64,000 bases of DNA from Bradyrhizobiaceae bacterium (GCA_020853885.1 JADYXZ010000020.1:504707-568706), one strand, 5' to 3'. Positions 1 to 8,202 are shown, counted from the first letter of the stretch. Notes: a model not told the origin generated them from the sequence alone. Program-made: numbers and translations.

Positions 1-268
1 CACACGCGCATCATGTTCGCGAATAAACGTTCATCGTCGTAGTTCTGCTCGGCTGCAACCTGCAATCCAGCTGCGACGACTGCTTTGTTCCAAGAGCCAA
101 AGCGGCGCTGAAAAGTTGCTGGGTGGTATTTGCCGTGTTGGGCGTACGCGGCCATCGTGACAATGCTTGTTTGCACGAGCTCGGCGACGCGACGAATGTC
201 CAGCAATAATTCGTCCTTGGTGACCGGCGCGCCCGCACCCGCTCAAGCTGAAACTTTTTGGCAGTCAT
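1..268 (-). pseudogene. Homing-endonuclease-associated-repeat protein, 5' part, apparently frameshifted; runs off the window
   Basis: On the minus strand one frame begins with ATG and reads MTAKKFQLE. A neighbouring frame then gives DELLLDIRRVAELV, FQRRFGSWNKAVVAAGL and the start of a second unit, DDERLFANMMRV. The pattern of a helical stretch followed by RRFGSWNKAVxAAGL is that of the HNH/homing-endonuclease-associated repeat, found N-terminal to HNH nuclease or DNA-binding modules. The two frames do not connect, because the repeat frame has a TGA right before its first residues. Either there is a frameshift near 225-245 or translation starts at an internal TTG preceded by AAGGA. The 3' end lies before position 1, so intactness cannot be judged. 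A palindrome sits just upstream. Confidence 0.5.
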
Positions 269-290
269 CAAATAGACCGCGGAAAGACTT

Positions 291-308
291 GTAACATTAC
301 AATGTTAC
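291..308. promoter_or_regulatory. 18-bp palindrome, candidate operator
   Basis: GTAACATT-AC-AATGTTAC is a perfect inverted repeat with 8-bp arms and a 2-bp centre. It lies 23 bp upstream of the ATG at 268 and about 85 bp from the tRNA gene. Size and symmetry resemble operators bound by small dimeric repressors such as the TetR class. The binder is unknown and no regulator gene is visible here. Confidence 0.45.
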
Positions 309-364
309 TTCATGTGCGCGAGAAATTAAACCGATGCTCCATGAGATCGACGGAGGCCAGCGAA

Positions 365-381
365 GTAGAAAATAGTTCTAC
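365..381. terminator. Small hairpin downstream of tRNA-Arg
   Basis: GTAGAA and TTCTAC form a 6-bp stem around a 5-nt loop, 11 nt beyond the 3' end of the tRNA gene in the minus direction. There is no clear T tract, so termination here is only plausible. Confidence 0.3.
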
Positions 382-391
382 CTCAATGAAT

Positions 392-468
392 TGGCGGTCC
401 CGGAGGGAGTCGAACCCCCGACCTTCGGTTTAGGAAACCGCTGCTCTATCCGGCTGAGCTACGGGACC
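392..468 (-). tRNA. tRNA-Arg (anticodon CCT)
   Basis: The minus strand folds as a 77-nt cloverleaf with an encoded CCA. The acceptor stem GGTCCCG pairs with CGGGACC and is followed by discriminator G and CCA. D arm GCTC/GAGC, T loop TTCGACT and anticodon loop TTCCTAA are present, giving anticodon CCT (complement of 432-434). The first anticodon-stem pair looks mismatched (G-A), but the rest is standard. The tRNA reads the rare AGG codon. Confidence 0.95.
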
Positions 469-545
469 GCTGCAATGGCATCGACTTAAGGCCGCCCGGC
501 GGGGCAGGCAAGGTGCGGGGCAGATTAGCAGGTCCCTTGCCGATC

Positions 546-656
546 CGTCATTGCGAGCCCCGACCCCGGACTTGATCCGGGGGAGGGGCGAAGCAATCCA
601 AGCGCTTTTCGGTGCCTTCTAGATTGCTTCGGCGGCTTCGCCGCCTCGCAATGACG
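546..656. repeat. Palindromic intergenic repeat with CGTCATTGCGAG ends
   Basis: CGTCATTGCGAG at 546-557 is matched by its exact complement CTCGCAATGACG at 645-656. Inside, GAAGCAATC and GATTGCTTC form a second nested pair. Elements bounded by CGTCATTGCGAG with an inner GCAATCC pair are abundant between genes in Bradyrhizobium and Rhodopseudomonas relatives. This is known as a repeat class; no function is inferred. Confidence 0.75.
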
Positions 657-914
657 AGCGATCGGCAAAGCACTCGTTCCCTCTCCTCAAAGGGGAAGAG
701 AAATTGATGCTGGGTCCCCGCTTCCGCGGGGACGAGCGGATGGCCCGGTGATGACGAGAACGGAGTTTCCCCGTCTGTTTCCGGGCAAGCGTCTGAATGC
801 ACGCAGCATTCTGCAGTGGTGAGAAAAGTTACGCCCACCCCTTCCAACCGCCCTTAAACTGTTCGACATCCCGCTCGCCGAAGTCGCATTTATGCGGCTT
901 CGGATCGTAAGTAG

Positions 915-940
915 CCAAAGTCGGGCAAGCCCGACTTTGG
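915..940. repeat. Perfect 26-bp palindrome with TCGGGC-AA-GCCCGA core
   Basis: CCAAAGTCGGGC, AA, GCCCGACTTTGG: 12-bp arms around a 2-nt centre. The same design, with the same core but different covarying outer 6 bp, occurs at 63515-63540 at the other end of the window. A degenerate third copy is at 63480-63505. Confidence 0.7.
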
Positions 941-1498
941 CGGGGGCGCTTCTAGAGGCGTTCTTGAAGTGGAGCGGGAGTGGCGCCCGCTGCCGCGTCT
1001 CGCAAACGCGGCACCGGGAGCTGCGGAGTACCGCTCGGCGGCAGTGCAACTCGTTGCACCGCTGCCCGGAGGGGGCCCTCGAAGGAGGGAGCACCTGCCT
1101 CCGGGAGTGTCAGACCGCCCGCGAGAAGCTCGCTGAGACGGAAGCTGGCAACAGTTTCCCGAGAAGCGCGGCCCGCAGTTGAAGACGCCACGGTGGAGCG
1201 CCGCAAGGCGCAGCGGCCTGCGTCAATGGCCGCAGCGCGCTCCGCGAGGAGCGCGATCGAAGTGTGGCGCCGCGCGGCGCTCCACGCCCCTCGCTTTCAC
1301 GAGGGGAAACTGCCGATGCCTCGGGCGCACACGCGCTGCGAGAACGCATAAGGCTGTTTGAAAGTCGAATCCGAACCGTCATTGCGGGCCGTGTTCCGTC
1401 CGCCCGTCCCCGCGAAAGCGGGGACCCAGGGACCAATTGCACGGACTGGATTTCTTGCTTCTGGATTCCCGCTTACGCGGGAATGAGCGGAGTGCGCT

Positions 1499-2410
1499 TC
1501 AGGCTTTGAGGTTGCGCGTGCGGGCGTCGAACAGCTCGTCGACCGTGAAGCCGTGCGGGATGATTTCCTGCTCCACCGAGAAGCGGATCGCCATGTCGAA
1601 GGCGGCGCGGCAGGCCTCGAGCCCGAAGGGGTGGAAGTCGATGCCGTCCGCGCCCGGCGGCACCGCCTTCTTGCTTTCGAGCAGCACGCGGAACAGCTCG
1701 GGCAGGACGTCCGGCCGCGCGTCGGCGAGCGCGCTCTTCACCGCGAACACGTGGTTGATCGGCACGACGCCGTGCTTCTGCGCCCAGGCTTTTGCCGTCT
1801 CGTTCGGGTTGGGGAACAGGTGGCGGATGTGTGCGTGGTCTTTCGTGAGATCGGTGGGGATGATCGCCGCGTCCACGTCGCCGGCGATCAGCATCTGGTC
1901 GATGGGCTTGCCCTTGGGGTCGAGGCGCTCGACGAAGGCGGGGTCCCGGTATTCGGCGAGGTGCGCGTCGTCCATGCAGGCCCAGCGCACGCGGCGGAGG
2001 TCGACGCCGTACTCGTGCTGCAAAATCCCGCGCACCCAGACGCCGGTGGTCTGCGTGTAGGAGCGGACGGCGACGCGGCGACCTTCGAGGTCCTTGGGTG
2101 CGAGCTCGCCGCGCGCGGCGTTGTACATGATCGTGTGGTGCTGGAAGCGCGCCATCACGACCGCGGGCAGGATGATGAAGGGCTTGTTGTAGATCTTCGC
2201 CTGCAGGTAGGTGCAGATCGCGAGCTCGCCGACGTCGAACTTGCCCTCGCGCACCATGGGCTTGAAGCCCTGGTTCGCCACCTTCGGCCCGCAGAAATCG
2301 AAGCGGATGAGCGGCGAGGAGACCTCGCCCGCCTTGACGGCGCGCGTGACCGGGTAGTCGGCGAGGTTGGTCTTCAGCGTGACGGGGCCGGTTGCGGGAA
2401 ACTCGCTCAT
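1499..2410 (-). CDS. 4,5-dihydroxyphthalate decarboxylase-like / substrate-binding-fold protein
   Basis: The 303-aa product resembles proteins annotated as 4,5-dihydroxyphthalate decarboxylase (Pht5-like), which share the periplasmic-binding-protein fold but have no export signal. The N-terminus MSEFPATGPVTLKTNLADYP is not a signal peptide, so a cytoplasmic place is likely. Conserved-looking stretches are RFDFCGPKV and the segment around YTQTTGVWVRGIL. The chosen ATG at 2410 has GAGCGGA upstream; a start 11 codons earlier (2443) is possible. It is the last of four minus-strand genes with an aldolase, a LigJ-like hydratase and a MetE-like protein. Decarboxylation of a dihydroxyphthalate to protocatechuate would suit the neighbouring ring-cleavage genes, but the family also contains proteins of unknown function. 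Confidence 0.7.
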   Translation of the reverse strand: MSEFPATGPVTLKTNLADYPVTRAVKAGEVSSPLIRFDFCGPKVANQGFKPMVREGKFDVGELAICTYLQAKIYNKPFIILPAVVMARFQHHTIMYNAARGELAPKDLEGRRVAVRSYTQTTGVWVRGILQHEYGVDLRRVRWACMDDAHLAEYRDPAFVERLDPKGKPIDQMLIAGDVDAAIIPTDLTKDHAHIRHLFPNPNETAKAWAQKHGVVPINHVFAVKSALADARPDVLPELFRVLLESKKAVPPGADGIDFHPFGLEACRAAFDMAIRFSVEQEIIPHGFTVDELFDARTRNLKA

Positions 2411-2444
2411 CGTGTGCATCCGCTCATTCGCATACCAAGTCACC

Positions 2445-2582
2445 TGTCATCCCGGCCGAGCGAGCCTGTTAGCGGGCGAGCGAGAGCCGGGATCCAGGAA
2501 CACCGTGCGAGCGAGATGCTGCCCCGCTGTGTTCCTGGATCCCGGGTCGCGCCGCGCTACGCGCGGCTTGCCCGGGATGACA
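2445..2582. repeat. Large nested palindromic element
   Basis: TGTCATCCCGG (2445-2455) pairs with CCGGGATGACA (2572-2582), and CCGGGATCCAGGAACAC (2487-2503) pairs with GTGTTCCTGGATCCCGG (2529-2545). The element fills the gap between two genes of the same strand. TGTCATCCCGG / GGATCCAGG palindromes are frequent extragenic repeats in Bradyrhizobiaceae-type genomes. It could also reduce read-through into the downstream gene. Confidence 0.7.
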
Positions 2583-2604
2583 ATGAGATGTGATCGCCCC
2601 GCAT

Positions 2605-3468
2605 TCATTTGCGGCCCGCGAGCTCGCGCGCCTTGTCGAGGTGGGCGTAGGAGCGCACCGGTGCGGCCATGAGGAAGCGGTAGCCTTCCTTGATGATGCG
2701 CTCGGCGTTGCCGGCCTCAACGTGCGGGTGGCCGACGACGACGTTCCTCGCCTTGCAGGTCTTGACCACGTGCGCCATCGCTTCCAGCACCTTCGGGTGC
2801 TCGTACTGGCGCGGGAAGCCGAGCTCCTGCGAGAGGTCGCCTTCGCCGATCAGGACGGCGCCGATGCCCGGCACTTTTTGCAGGATGTCGTCGAGGTTCT
2901 CGACGCCCTTGGTGTCCTCGATCTGGATGATGACGAAAATTTCGCCCTTGGGGTCGAGCGGCCAGACATCGGCGCGGCTGTAATATTCCGGTTGCGTCAG
3001 GCCCCAGTAGCGCACGGCTTGGGTCGGGCCGTCGCCGCGGATGCCGGCGGGCTCGTAGCGCGGCGCGGTCTTCAGGCGCGGATAGCGGCAGGCGGCGACG
3101 GCGTTATACGCCTCGTCGACGGTGCTGATGTGCGGCCAGATGATGCCGTAGCAGCCGAGGTCGAGCGCCTGCTTCGCGTGCCACTGGCCCTTCTCGACGC
3201 CGTTCACCGGCACGCGCACGAACGGCGTGACCGCCGGGGCGAGCGTGCCGCCGGTGACGATCTGCCGGCGGTTCAGCATGTATTGCAGGCAGTCGCGCAA
3301 CGCCCGGCCGTCCCAGAACTGGTGCTCCATCTCGAACACGACGCCGTCGTATTTCGATACGCTGATCGCGAGCGCGGAATCCACCTCGGCCGGAGAGAAG
3401 CAGGTGAAGGTGGCCTGGCCCTGCTCCAGCGCGCGGATGACGCCGTTGAGGCGCGGAAGTTCGCTCAT
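2605..3468 (-). CDS. HpcH/HpaI family aldolase
   Basis: This 287-aa protein belongs to the HpcH/HpaI (citrate lyase beta-like) TIM-barrel aldolases, Mg-dependent enzymes that split 2-keto-4-hydroxy acids to pyruvate and an aldehyde or keto acid. Visible family features are EMEHQFWDG near residue 46, IIQIEDTKGVENL with the metal-binding Glu around residue 182, and IGEGDLSQELGFP where the barrel normally carries GxxDLS. It lies 27 bp downstream of the LigJ-like gene on the same strand. In a protocatechuate 4,5-cleavage-type route a final aldolase releasing pyruvate is required, and this protein could fill that role. The true substrate is not determined. Confidence 0.85.
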   Translation of the reverse strand: MSELPRLNGVIRALEQGQATFTCFSPAEVDSALAISVSKYDGVVFEMEHQFWDGRALRDCLQYMLNRRQIVTGGTLAPAVTPFVRVPVNGVEKGQWHAKQALDLGCYGIIWPHISTVDEAYNAVAACRYPRLKTAPRYEPAGIRGDGPTQAVRYWGLTQPEYYSRADVWPLDPKGEIFVIIQIEDTKGVENLDDILQKVPGIGAVLIGEGDLSQELGFPRQYEHPKVLEAMAHVVKTCKARNVVVGHPHVEAGNAERIIKEGYRFLMAAPVRSYAHLDKARELAGRK

Positions 3469-3495
3469 GGTTTCCCCCGTCTTTTCTTGCTTGCG

Positions 3496-4530
3496 TCAGG
3501 CCGCGGACTTGCGCTGGCGCTTCAGTGCGGCGCCGAGGCGCGGATAGACCTTCAGCGCGTTGCCCTCGAACAGCAGCTTGCGCTGCGCGTCGTCGAGCTT
3601 GAGGTGGTCGATGTAGCGCTTGGTGTCGTCGAAGTTGTGCCCGGTCTCCGGGTCGATGCCCTTGACCGCGCCGACCATCTCGGAAGCGAACAGGATGTTC
3701 TCCAGCGGGATCACTTTCGTGAGCAGGTCGATGCCGGGCTGGTGATAGACGCAGGTGTCGAAGAAGACGTTCTTCAGGAGATATTCGGTGAGCAGCGGGC
3801 GCTTCAGGTCCTGCGCCAGCCCGCGGTAGCGGCCCCAGTGATAGGGGACGGCGCCGCCGCCGTGCGGGATGATGAATTTCAGCGTCGGGAAGTCCTTGAA
3901 CAGGTTGCCGGTGATGAGCTGCATGAACGCCGTGGTGTCGGCGTTGATGTAGTGGGCGCCGGTGGCGTGGAAGTTCGGGTTGCAGGACGAACTGACGTGG
4001 ATCATCGCCGGCACGTCGAGCTCCACCATCTTCTCGTAGATCGGATACCAGTAGCGGTCGGTGAGCGGCGGATCGCGCCACCAGCCGCCGGAAGGATCGG
4101 GGTTCAGGTTGCAGCCGACGAAGCCGAGCTCGTTCACGCAGCGTTCGAGCTCGGGGATGCAGTTCTTCGGCGATACGCCGGGCACCTGCGGCAGCTGGCA
4201 GACGCCGATGAAGTTCTCCGGATAGAGCGAAACGCAGCGGTGGATCAGGTTGTTGCAGACCCGCGCCCATTGCTCGCTCGTCTGCTCGTCGCCGAAATGG
4301 TGCGCCATGCCGGCGGCGCGCGGCGAAAAGATGGTGACATCGGTGCCGCGTTCGCGCTGCTGCTTGAGCTGTGCGCCTTCCAGGCTCTGCCGGATCTGAT
4401 CGTCGCTGATGCCGAGGTCTTTTTCCGAAGGGCGGCGCGTCGGGTCGGTGAGCGCTGCCAGCTGGCGGTCGCGGAAGATCGTCAGCTCCTGCGGATGCGT
4501 CGTGTAATGGCCGTGGCAGTCGATGATCAT
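3496..4530 (-). CDS. Amidohydrolase-family hydratase, 4-oxalomesaconate hydratase (LigJ)-like
   Basis: The 344-aa protein starts MIIDCHGHYTTHP, matching the HxH metal site of amidohydrolases of the LigJ type. NPDPSGGWWRDPPLTDRYWYP, the metal-ligand region VPAMIHVSSS, HGGGAVPYHWGR and FASEMVGAV with its Glu ligand closely follow LigJ, the zinc hydratase that converts 4-oxalomesaconate to 4-carboxy-4-hydroxy-2-oxoadipate in the protocatechuate 4,5-cleavage pathway. Length fits LigJ (about 340 aa). Flanking genes encode an aldolase and, further on, an extradiol dioxygenase, supporting an aromatic-acid pathway. Related decarboxylases of the ACMSD branch look similar, so the exact reaction is inferred. 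Confidence 0.8.
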   Translation of the reverse strand: MIIDCHGHYTTHPQELTIFRDRQLAALTDPTRRPSEKDLGISDDQIRQSLEGAQLKQQRERGTDVTIFSPRAAGMAHHFGDEQTSEQWARVCNNLIHRCVSLYPENFIGVCQLPQVPGVSPKNCIPELERCVNELGFVGCNLNPDPSGGWWRDPPLTDRYWYPIYEKMVELDVPAMIHVSSSCNPNFHATGAHYINADTTAFMQLITGNLFKDFPTLKFIIPHGGGAVPYHWGRYRGLAQDLKRPLLTEYLLKNVFFDTCVYHQPGIDLLTKVIPLENILFASEMVGAVKGIDPETGHNFDDTKRYIDHLKLDDAQRKLLFEGNALKVYPRLGAALKRQRKSAA

Positions 4531-4620
4531 GGACAGAACACCTTTGGCGGGAAGGCGATGGAGGCAGGAAAGCGGCCATCAGTTCACCACTTGGCCGCGC
4601 CTTGTCAATCTCGCGGCGCG

Positions 4621-5742
4621 CTACGCGGTGCCCCAAACCTCGCGCGCGGTCTCCACGGTGAGGCGAAGCTTCTGCACCTCGTCGTCGAAGCGCATGGCCT
4701 GCCCATCGATGCCGCTGGAGAAGCCGCACTGCGGGCTGAGCGCAAGCTGTTCGAGGGGGGCGATCCTGCTCGCCTCGTCGATGCGGCGCTTCAGTTCGTC
4801 CTTTTTCTCGAGCTGCGGACTCTTGGTGGTGATGAGGCCGAGCACTGCGAGCTTGTCTTGGGGCAGGAAGCGCAGCGGCTCGAAGCCGCCCGCGCGCGGG
4901 CTGTCGTATTCGAGGAAATAGGCGTCGACGTTGATCTCGTTGAAGAGCAGCTCTGCGACCGGCTCATAGCCGCCCTCGGCGACCCAGGCGCCGGCGAAGT
5001 TGCCGCGGCACAGATGCAGGCCGACCACCATGTCCTTCGGCCGGCCGGCGATCGCGTCGTTGATGAGCTTCGCGTAGGTCTTCGGCAGCGCGTCGGGGTC
5101 CTCGCCGAAGCCCGCCACTTCGTTGCGCAGGTGCGGGTCGCAGAGATAGGCGAGGTTCACCTCGTCGATCTGCAGATAGCGGCAGCCGGCGGCGGCGAGA
5201 TCGGCGATCTCCTCGCGATAGACGCGGGCAAGATCGGCGAAGAACTCGTTCATGTCGGGATAGGCTTTTTCGCTGATCGTCTTGCGGCCGCCGCGGAAGT
5301 GCAGGACGGTCGGCGAGGGGATCGTGACCTTCGGCGTCTGCCGCGTCACCGACTTCAGAAATTTGAAATCGTCGACGAAAATGCCGCCGCGGCGGGCGAG
5401 CTTGCCCTTGACCTCGAGCGAGGGCGGCGCGCGGTCCTTGACGCCCTCGGCGGTGTGGAAGCGCACGCTCATCTTCGACGGCACGAGCGCCACGTTCTCG
5501 AGCTTCAGCAGAAAGTCGCGCTGCCAGGAGCCGCGGTTGAATTCGCCGTCGGTGATCGACTTGAAGCCGATCTCCTCCTGCAGGCGCACGACGTCGCGGA
5601 TCGCCTCGTGCTGGATGCGCTGCAGGTCGGCGGCGGAAATCTGCTTCGCTCCGGCGAGGCGGCGCGCTTCGGTCAGCGCGTCCGGCCGGATCAGGCTGCC
5701 GACCTGATCGGAGCGAAACGGCGGCGTCGTGCGTTCGTACAT
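4621..5742 (-). CDS. MetE C-terminal-domain-like methyltransferase / 2-hydroxypropyl-CoM lyase-like
   Basis: The 373-aa protein equals only the C-terminal catalytic barrel of cobalamin-independent methionine synthase. It keeps the apparent zinc ligands: GLHLCRGN (His and Cys), a Glu in YFLEYDSPRAGG and Cys in LSPQCGFSS. The N-terminus reads PPFRSDQVGSLIRP, typical of stand-alone COG0620 proteins. Members transfer methyl groups to thiols or, as in epoxyalkane:CoM transferases, activate thiols for other chemistry. The ATG at 5742 is preceded by GGGAGACAGGA, which decides the start over longer frames. It is the first gene of the minus-strand run, divergent from the dioxygenase gene. A thiol-dependent step in the local catabolic route is possible; biosynthetic methionine synthase is less likely without the N-terminal half. 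Confidence 0.75.
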   Translation of the reverse strand: MYERTTPPFRSDQVGSLIRPDALTEARRLAGAKQISAADLQRIQHEAIRDVVRLQEEIGFKSITDGEFNRGSWQRDFLLKLENVALVPSKMSVRFHTAEGVKDRAPPSLEVKGKLARRGGIFVDDFKFLKSVTRQTPKVTIPSPTVLHFRGGRKTISEKAYPDMNEFFADLARVYREEIADLAAAGCRYLQIDEVNLAYLCDPHLRNEVAGFGEDPDALPKTYAKLINDAIAGRPKDMVVGLHLCRGNFAGAWVAEGGYEPVAELLFNEINVDAYFLEYDSPRAGGFEPLRFLPQDKLAVLGLITTKSPQLEKKDELKRRIDEASRIAPLEQLALSPQCGFSSGIDGQAMRFDDEVQKLRLTVETAREVWGTA

Positions 5743-5870
5743 TCCTGTCTCCCGCAGCGTGTTTGCGGAAGCGTGCAGCCGCCTCCGTCGTTGCAAGCAT
5801 TCGTATGGGCGGCCGTGTCCGGCGTCCAGTGGGAGAAAGGCGGCGGCGGAAATTTTTGCGCAGCGTTCAC

Positions 5871-5889
5871 TTGCCGAACCGAACGGCAA
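5871..5889. promoter_or_regulatory. Inverted repeat in divergent promoter region, candidate operator
   Basis: TTGCCG-AACCGAA-CGGCAA is a perfect 6-bp inverted repeat with a 7-bp spacer. It lies between the divergent MetE-like (start 5742) and dioxygenase (start 6017) genes, where one regulator could control both directions. No regulator gene is adjacent, so the assignment rests on symmetry and position only. Confidence 0.35.
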
Positions 5890-6016
5890 CTTTGGTCCGC
5901 TTCGTGCACGCAGGCCGGGTTCGCGGTGCGCGGATGCTAGCCGGATTTCGGGCGTTGCGGTATGATGCGTTGTCGGCGACAGCCGCCGCTTCTTCACCAT
6001 GATGGAAGAGATTCCC

Positions 6017-7030
6017 ATGCGTCCACAAGCCTTGGGTTACGTTGGAATCAGCACCAAACAGGTGGATGACTGGCGCAGCTACGCCACGCGCCATCTCGGC
6101 ATGCAGCTTGTCGACAAAAGCCGGACGAGCGCCGCCTTCCGCATGGACGACCGCAAGCAGCGCCTCGTGGTCGATGAAGACGGCGGCAAGGGCATCACGC
6201 TGTTCGGCTGGGAGGCGGCGGACGCGGCCGCGCTCGATGCGCTCGCAACGCAACTCGAAGGGGCGGGGATCAAGGTCGCCCGCGGCTCGCGTGCGCTTGC
6301 GGAAGAGCGTCGGGTGAAGGATCTCATCGTGTTCAACGATCCGCTCGGAACGCGGACGGAGATTTTCCACGGCGCGGAGATTGCATTCGATCCGTTCGTG
6401 CCGGGGCGCAACATCTCCGGCTTCCGTACCGGCCCGCTCGGGCTCGGCCATGTGGTGAAGACGGTGGAGCGCATCGACGAGGTCGTCGCGTTCTACCGCA
6501 ACGTGCTCGGCTTCGGCCTGAGCGACTACTACGACCGCCCGTTCAAGGCGCGCTTCTTCCACGTCAACCCGCGGCACCACAGCCTCGCCTTCGTGGAGAC
6601 GGGCAAGACCGACACGCACCACATGATGGTGGAGCTCTACAGCTTCGACGACGTGGGGCAGGGGCTCGATCTCGCGCTTGCCGAGGAAGGACGCCTCGCG
6701 GTGACGCTCGGCCGGCACGCCGGCGACTACATGACGTCGTTCTATACGAACACGCCGTCGGAGTTCATCGTCGAGTACGGCTGGGGCGGACAGGTGATCG
6801 ATCCGGATACCTGGCAGGCGTTCGAGCGCACCGAAGGGCCGAGCATCTGGGGGCACGAGCGGAGCTGGCTGTCGCCGGAAAAGCGCGAAGAGGCGCGCAA
6901 GATGCGCATCAAGAACGCGGAGAACGGCGTGCGCCGCCCGGTGCAGGTGATCGAAGGCAACTACAACCTGATGCCCGGCGTGTGCCCGTGGTGGGACAGC
7001 ATCCGCAAGGCGCAGAAGACGGGGAGCTGA
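6017..7030 (+). CDS. Type I extradiol ring-cleavage dioxygenase (VOC family, BphC-like)
   Basis: A 337-aa two-domain vicinal-oxygen-chelate protein of the 2,3-dihydroxybiphenyl 1,2-dioxygenase class. The first half (about 5-125) is the degenerate N-terminal VOC module. The second half carries the Fe(II) ligands His145 (LGLGHVV), His201 or 202 (TDTHHMMVEL) and Glu253 (EFIVEYGWGG), in the spacing of BphC enzymes (His146, His210, Glu260 in the LB400 enzyme). It should cleave a catechol-type ring next to the hydroxyls using O2. ATG 6017 has GGAAGAG about 6 nt upstream; an in-frame ATG at 5999 is less likely. It is followed by an oxidoreductase gene on the same strand. The substrate cannot be read from sequence. 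Confidence 0.88.
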   Translation: MRPQALGYVGISTKQVDDWRSYATRHLGMQLVDKSRTSAAFRMDDRKQRLVVDEDGGKGITLFGWEAADAAALDALATQLEGAGIKVARGSRALAEERRVKDLIVFNDPLGTRTEIFHGAEIAFDPFVPGRNISGFRTGPLGLGHVVKTVERIDEVVAFYRNVLGFGLSDYYDRPFKARFFHVNPRHHSLAFVETGKTDTHHMMVELYSFDDVGQGLDLALAEEGRLAVTLGRHAGDYMTSFYTNTPSEFIVEYGWGGQVIDPDTWQAFERTEGPSIWGHERSWLSPEKREEARKMRIKNAENGVRRPVQVIEGNYNLMPGVCPWWDSIRKAQKTGS

Positions 7031-7071
7031 CGGCCGCGCGGCCATCCTCAAACAACCGGGGTCAGACGAAC

Positions 7072-8040
7072 ATGAAGGCCGGTATCGCCTCCGAAGGCGG
7101 CCTCGTCATCGCCGATATTCCGGCGCCGCAGCCGAAGCCGCACGAGGTGCTGGTGCGCGTGCGGGCGGCGGGCCTGAACCGCGCCGACCTCAACGCCGCG
7201 CGCGCCAGGTCGCACGCGAGCCATGGGGCCGCGGGCAGTGCGATCGGCATGGAATGGGCGGGCGAAGTGACCGAAGCCGGCGCCGAGGTGAAAGGCTTCA
7301 AGCCGGGCGACCGCGTCATGTGCTCGGGCGTCGGCGGCTATGCGGAATATGCGGCGGCCGACGCGGGGCGGACAATCAAGCTGCCGGACGATCTCGCGTT
7401 TGAAGATGCAGGCGTCCTGCCGCTCGCGCTTCTCACTATGCACGATGCGCTGGTCACCAAGGGGCGGCTGCAGGCGGGTGAGAGCGTGCTCATCCAGGGT
7501 GCAAGCAGCGGCGTCGGCATCGCCGGGATGAAGATCGCGAAATTGCTCGGCGCGAGCCTCGTCATCGGCACGTCCGCGAACGACGCGCGCCGCGCGCGGC
7601 TCAGGGAATTCGGCGCCGATCTCGCGCTCGATCCGCGCGGTCCGGGCTTCGTCGACGAGGTGTTGCAGGCGACCGGCGGCAAGGGCGTGCATCTCGTCGT
7701 CGACATGGTCTCGGGGCCGCAGGTCAATGATCTCATGAAAGCGGCGGCGGTGCTCGGGCGCATCGTCAATGTCGGCCGGCTCGGCGGCGCCAGGGCCGAG
7801 TTCGATTTCGACCTGCATGCGCTGCGGCGCATCGATTATGTGGGCGTCACCTTCCGCACGCGCAGCATCGAGGAGGTGCGCGAGATCAACCGCCGCATGC
7901 AGGCGGATCTTCTCGACTTCATCGCCGCGGGCAGGCTGCGGCTGCCGATCGACCGGAAATTCCCGCTCGCCGAGGCGCCGGCCGCGCACGCGCACATGCG
8001 GGCGAACGCGCACTTCGGCAAGATCGCGCTGGTTCCCTGA
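7072..8040 (+). CDS. Zinc-type alcohol dehydrogenase-like NADPH:quinone oxidoreductase
   Basis: A 322-aa medium-chain dehydrogenase/reductase of the quinone oxidoreductase branch. It has the GroES-like N-terminal domain (PHEVLVRVRAAGLNRADL, MEWAGEV), then a Rossmann domain with VLIQGASSGVGIAGMKIAKLLGA binding NADPH, and AHAHMRANAHFGKIAL at the end. No structural or catalytic zinc Cys cluster is present, as in QOR-type enzymes. It follows the dioxygenase gene by 41 bp, probably in one transcript. Reduction of a quinone or enone arising in aromatic breakdown is a reasonable guess. Confidence 0.85.
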   Translation: MKAGIASEGGLVIADIPAPQPKPHEVLVRVRAAGLNRADLNAARARSHASHGAAGSAIGMEWAGEVTEAGAEVKGFKPGDRVMCSGVGGYAEYAAADAGRTIKLPDDLAFEDAGVLPLALLTMHDALVTKGRLQAGESVLIQGASSGVGIAGMKIAKLLGASLVIGTSANDARRARLREFGADLALDPRGPGFVDEVLQATGGKGVHLVVDMVSGPQVNDLMKAAAVLGRIVNVGRLGGARAEFDFDLHALRRIDYVGVTFRTRSIEEVREINRRMQADLLDFIAAGRLRLPIDRKFPLAEAPAAHAHMRANAHFGKIALVP

Positions 8041-8202
8041 ACGAAAATCCGGAAAAGGGCGTGCGGGTCTGGCGATCGTCACCGGATAGCGGGATCGGTT
8101 CGGGCGGCGAACACGATACTTCCGCCGCTCCAAGGCTCCCGGTAAGTTTCCTCCAACAACTCCGCGCCGATCCCGGCCGGGGATAACAACGGGAGCAAGC
8201 GA

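Larger units (their letters stand above)
471..1498. other. 1-kb gene-free region of repeats and hairpins
   Basis: No convincing gene was found. Open frames on both strands are arginine-rich low-complexity translations of GC-rich DNA. The stretch holds a palindromic repeat (546-656), three short palindromes of a CTGGxTxCCCGC type (about 710-736, 1408-1431, 1461-1487), a perfect 26-bp palindrome (915-940) and a dense run of small hairpins between about 975 and 1306. It looks like a sink for repetitive extragenic elements between tRNA-Arg and the catabolic locus. Confidence 0.7.

Noticed and set aside
892-1351. Plus-strand open frames of about 96 and 123 codons
   Set aside because: They are Arg/Ala/Ser-rich, overlap several inverted repeats and show no start signals or family resemblance.
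2590-5940. A 1116-codon open frame on the plus strand opposite the catabolic genes
   Set aside because: It is the GC-rich shadow of three well-supported minus-strand genes with recognisable families; its composition is Val/Ala/Arg/Asp-rich without domains.
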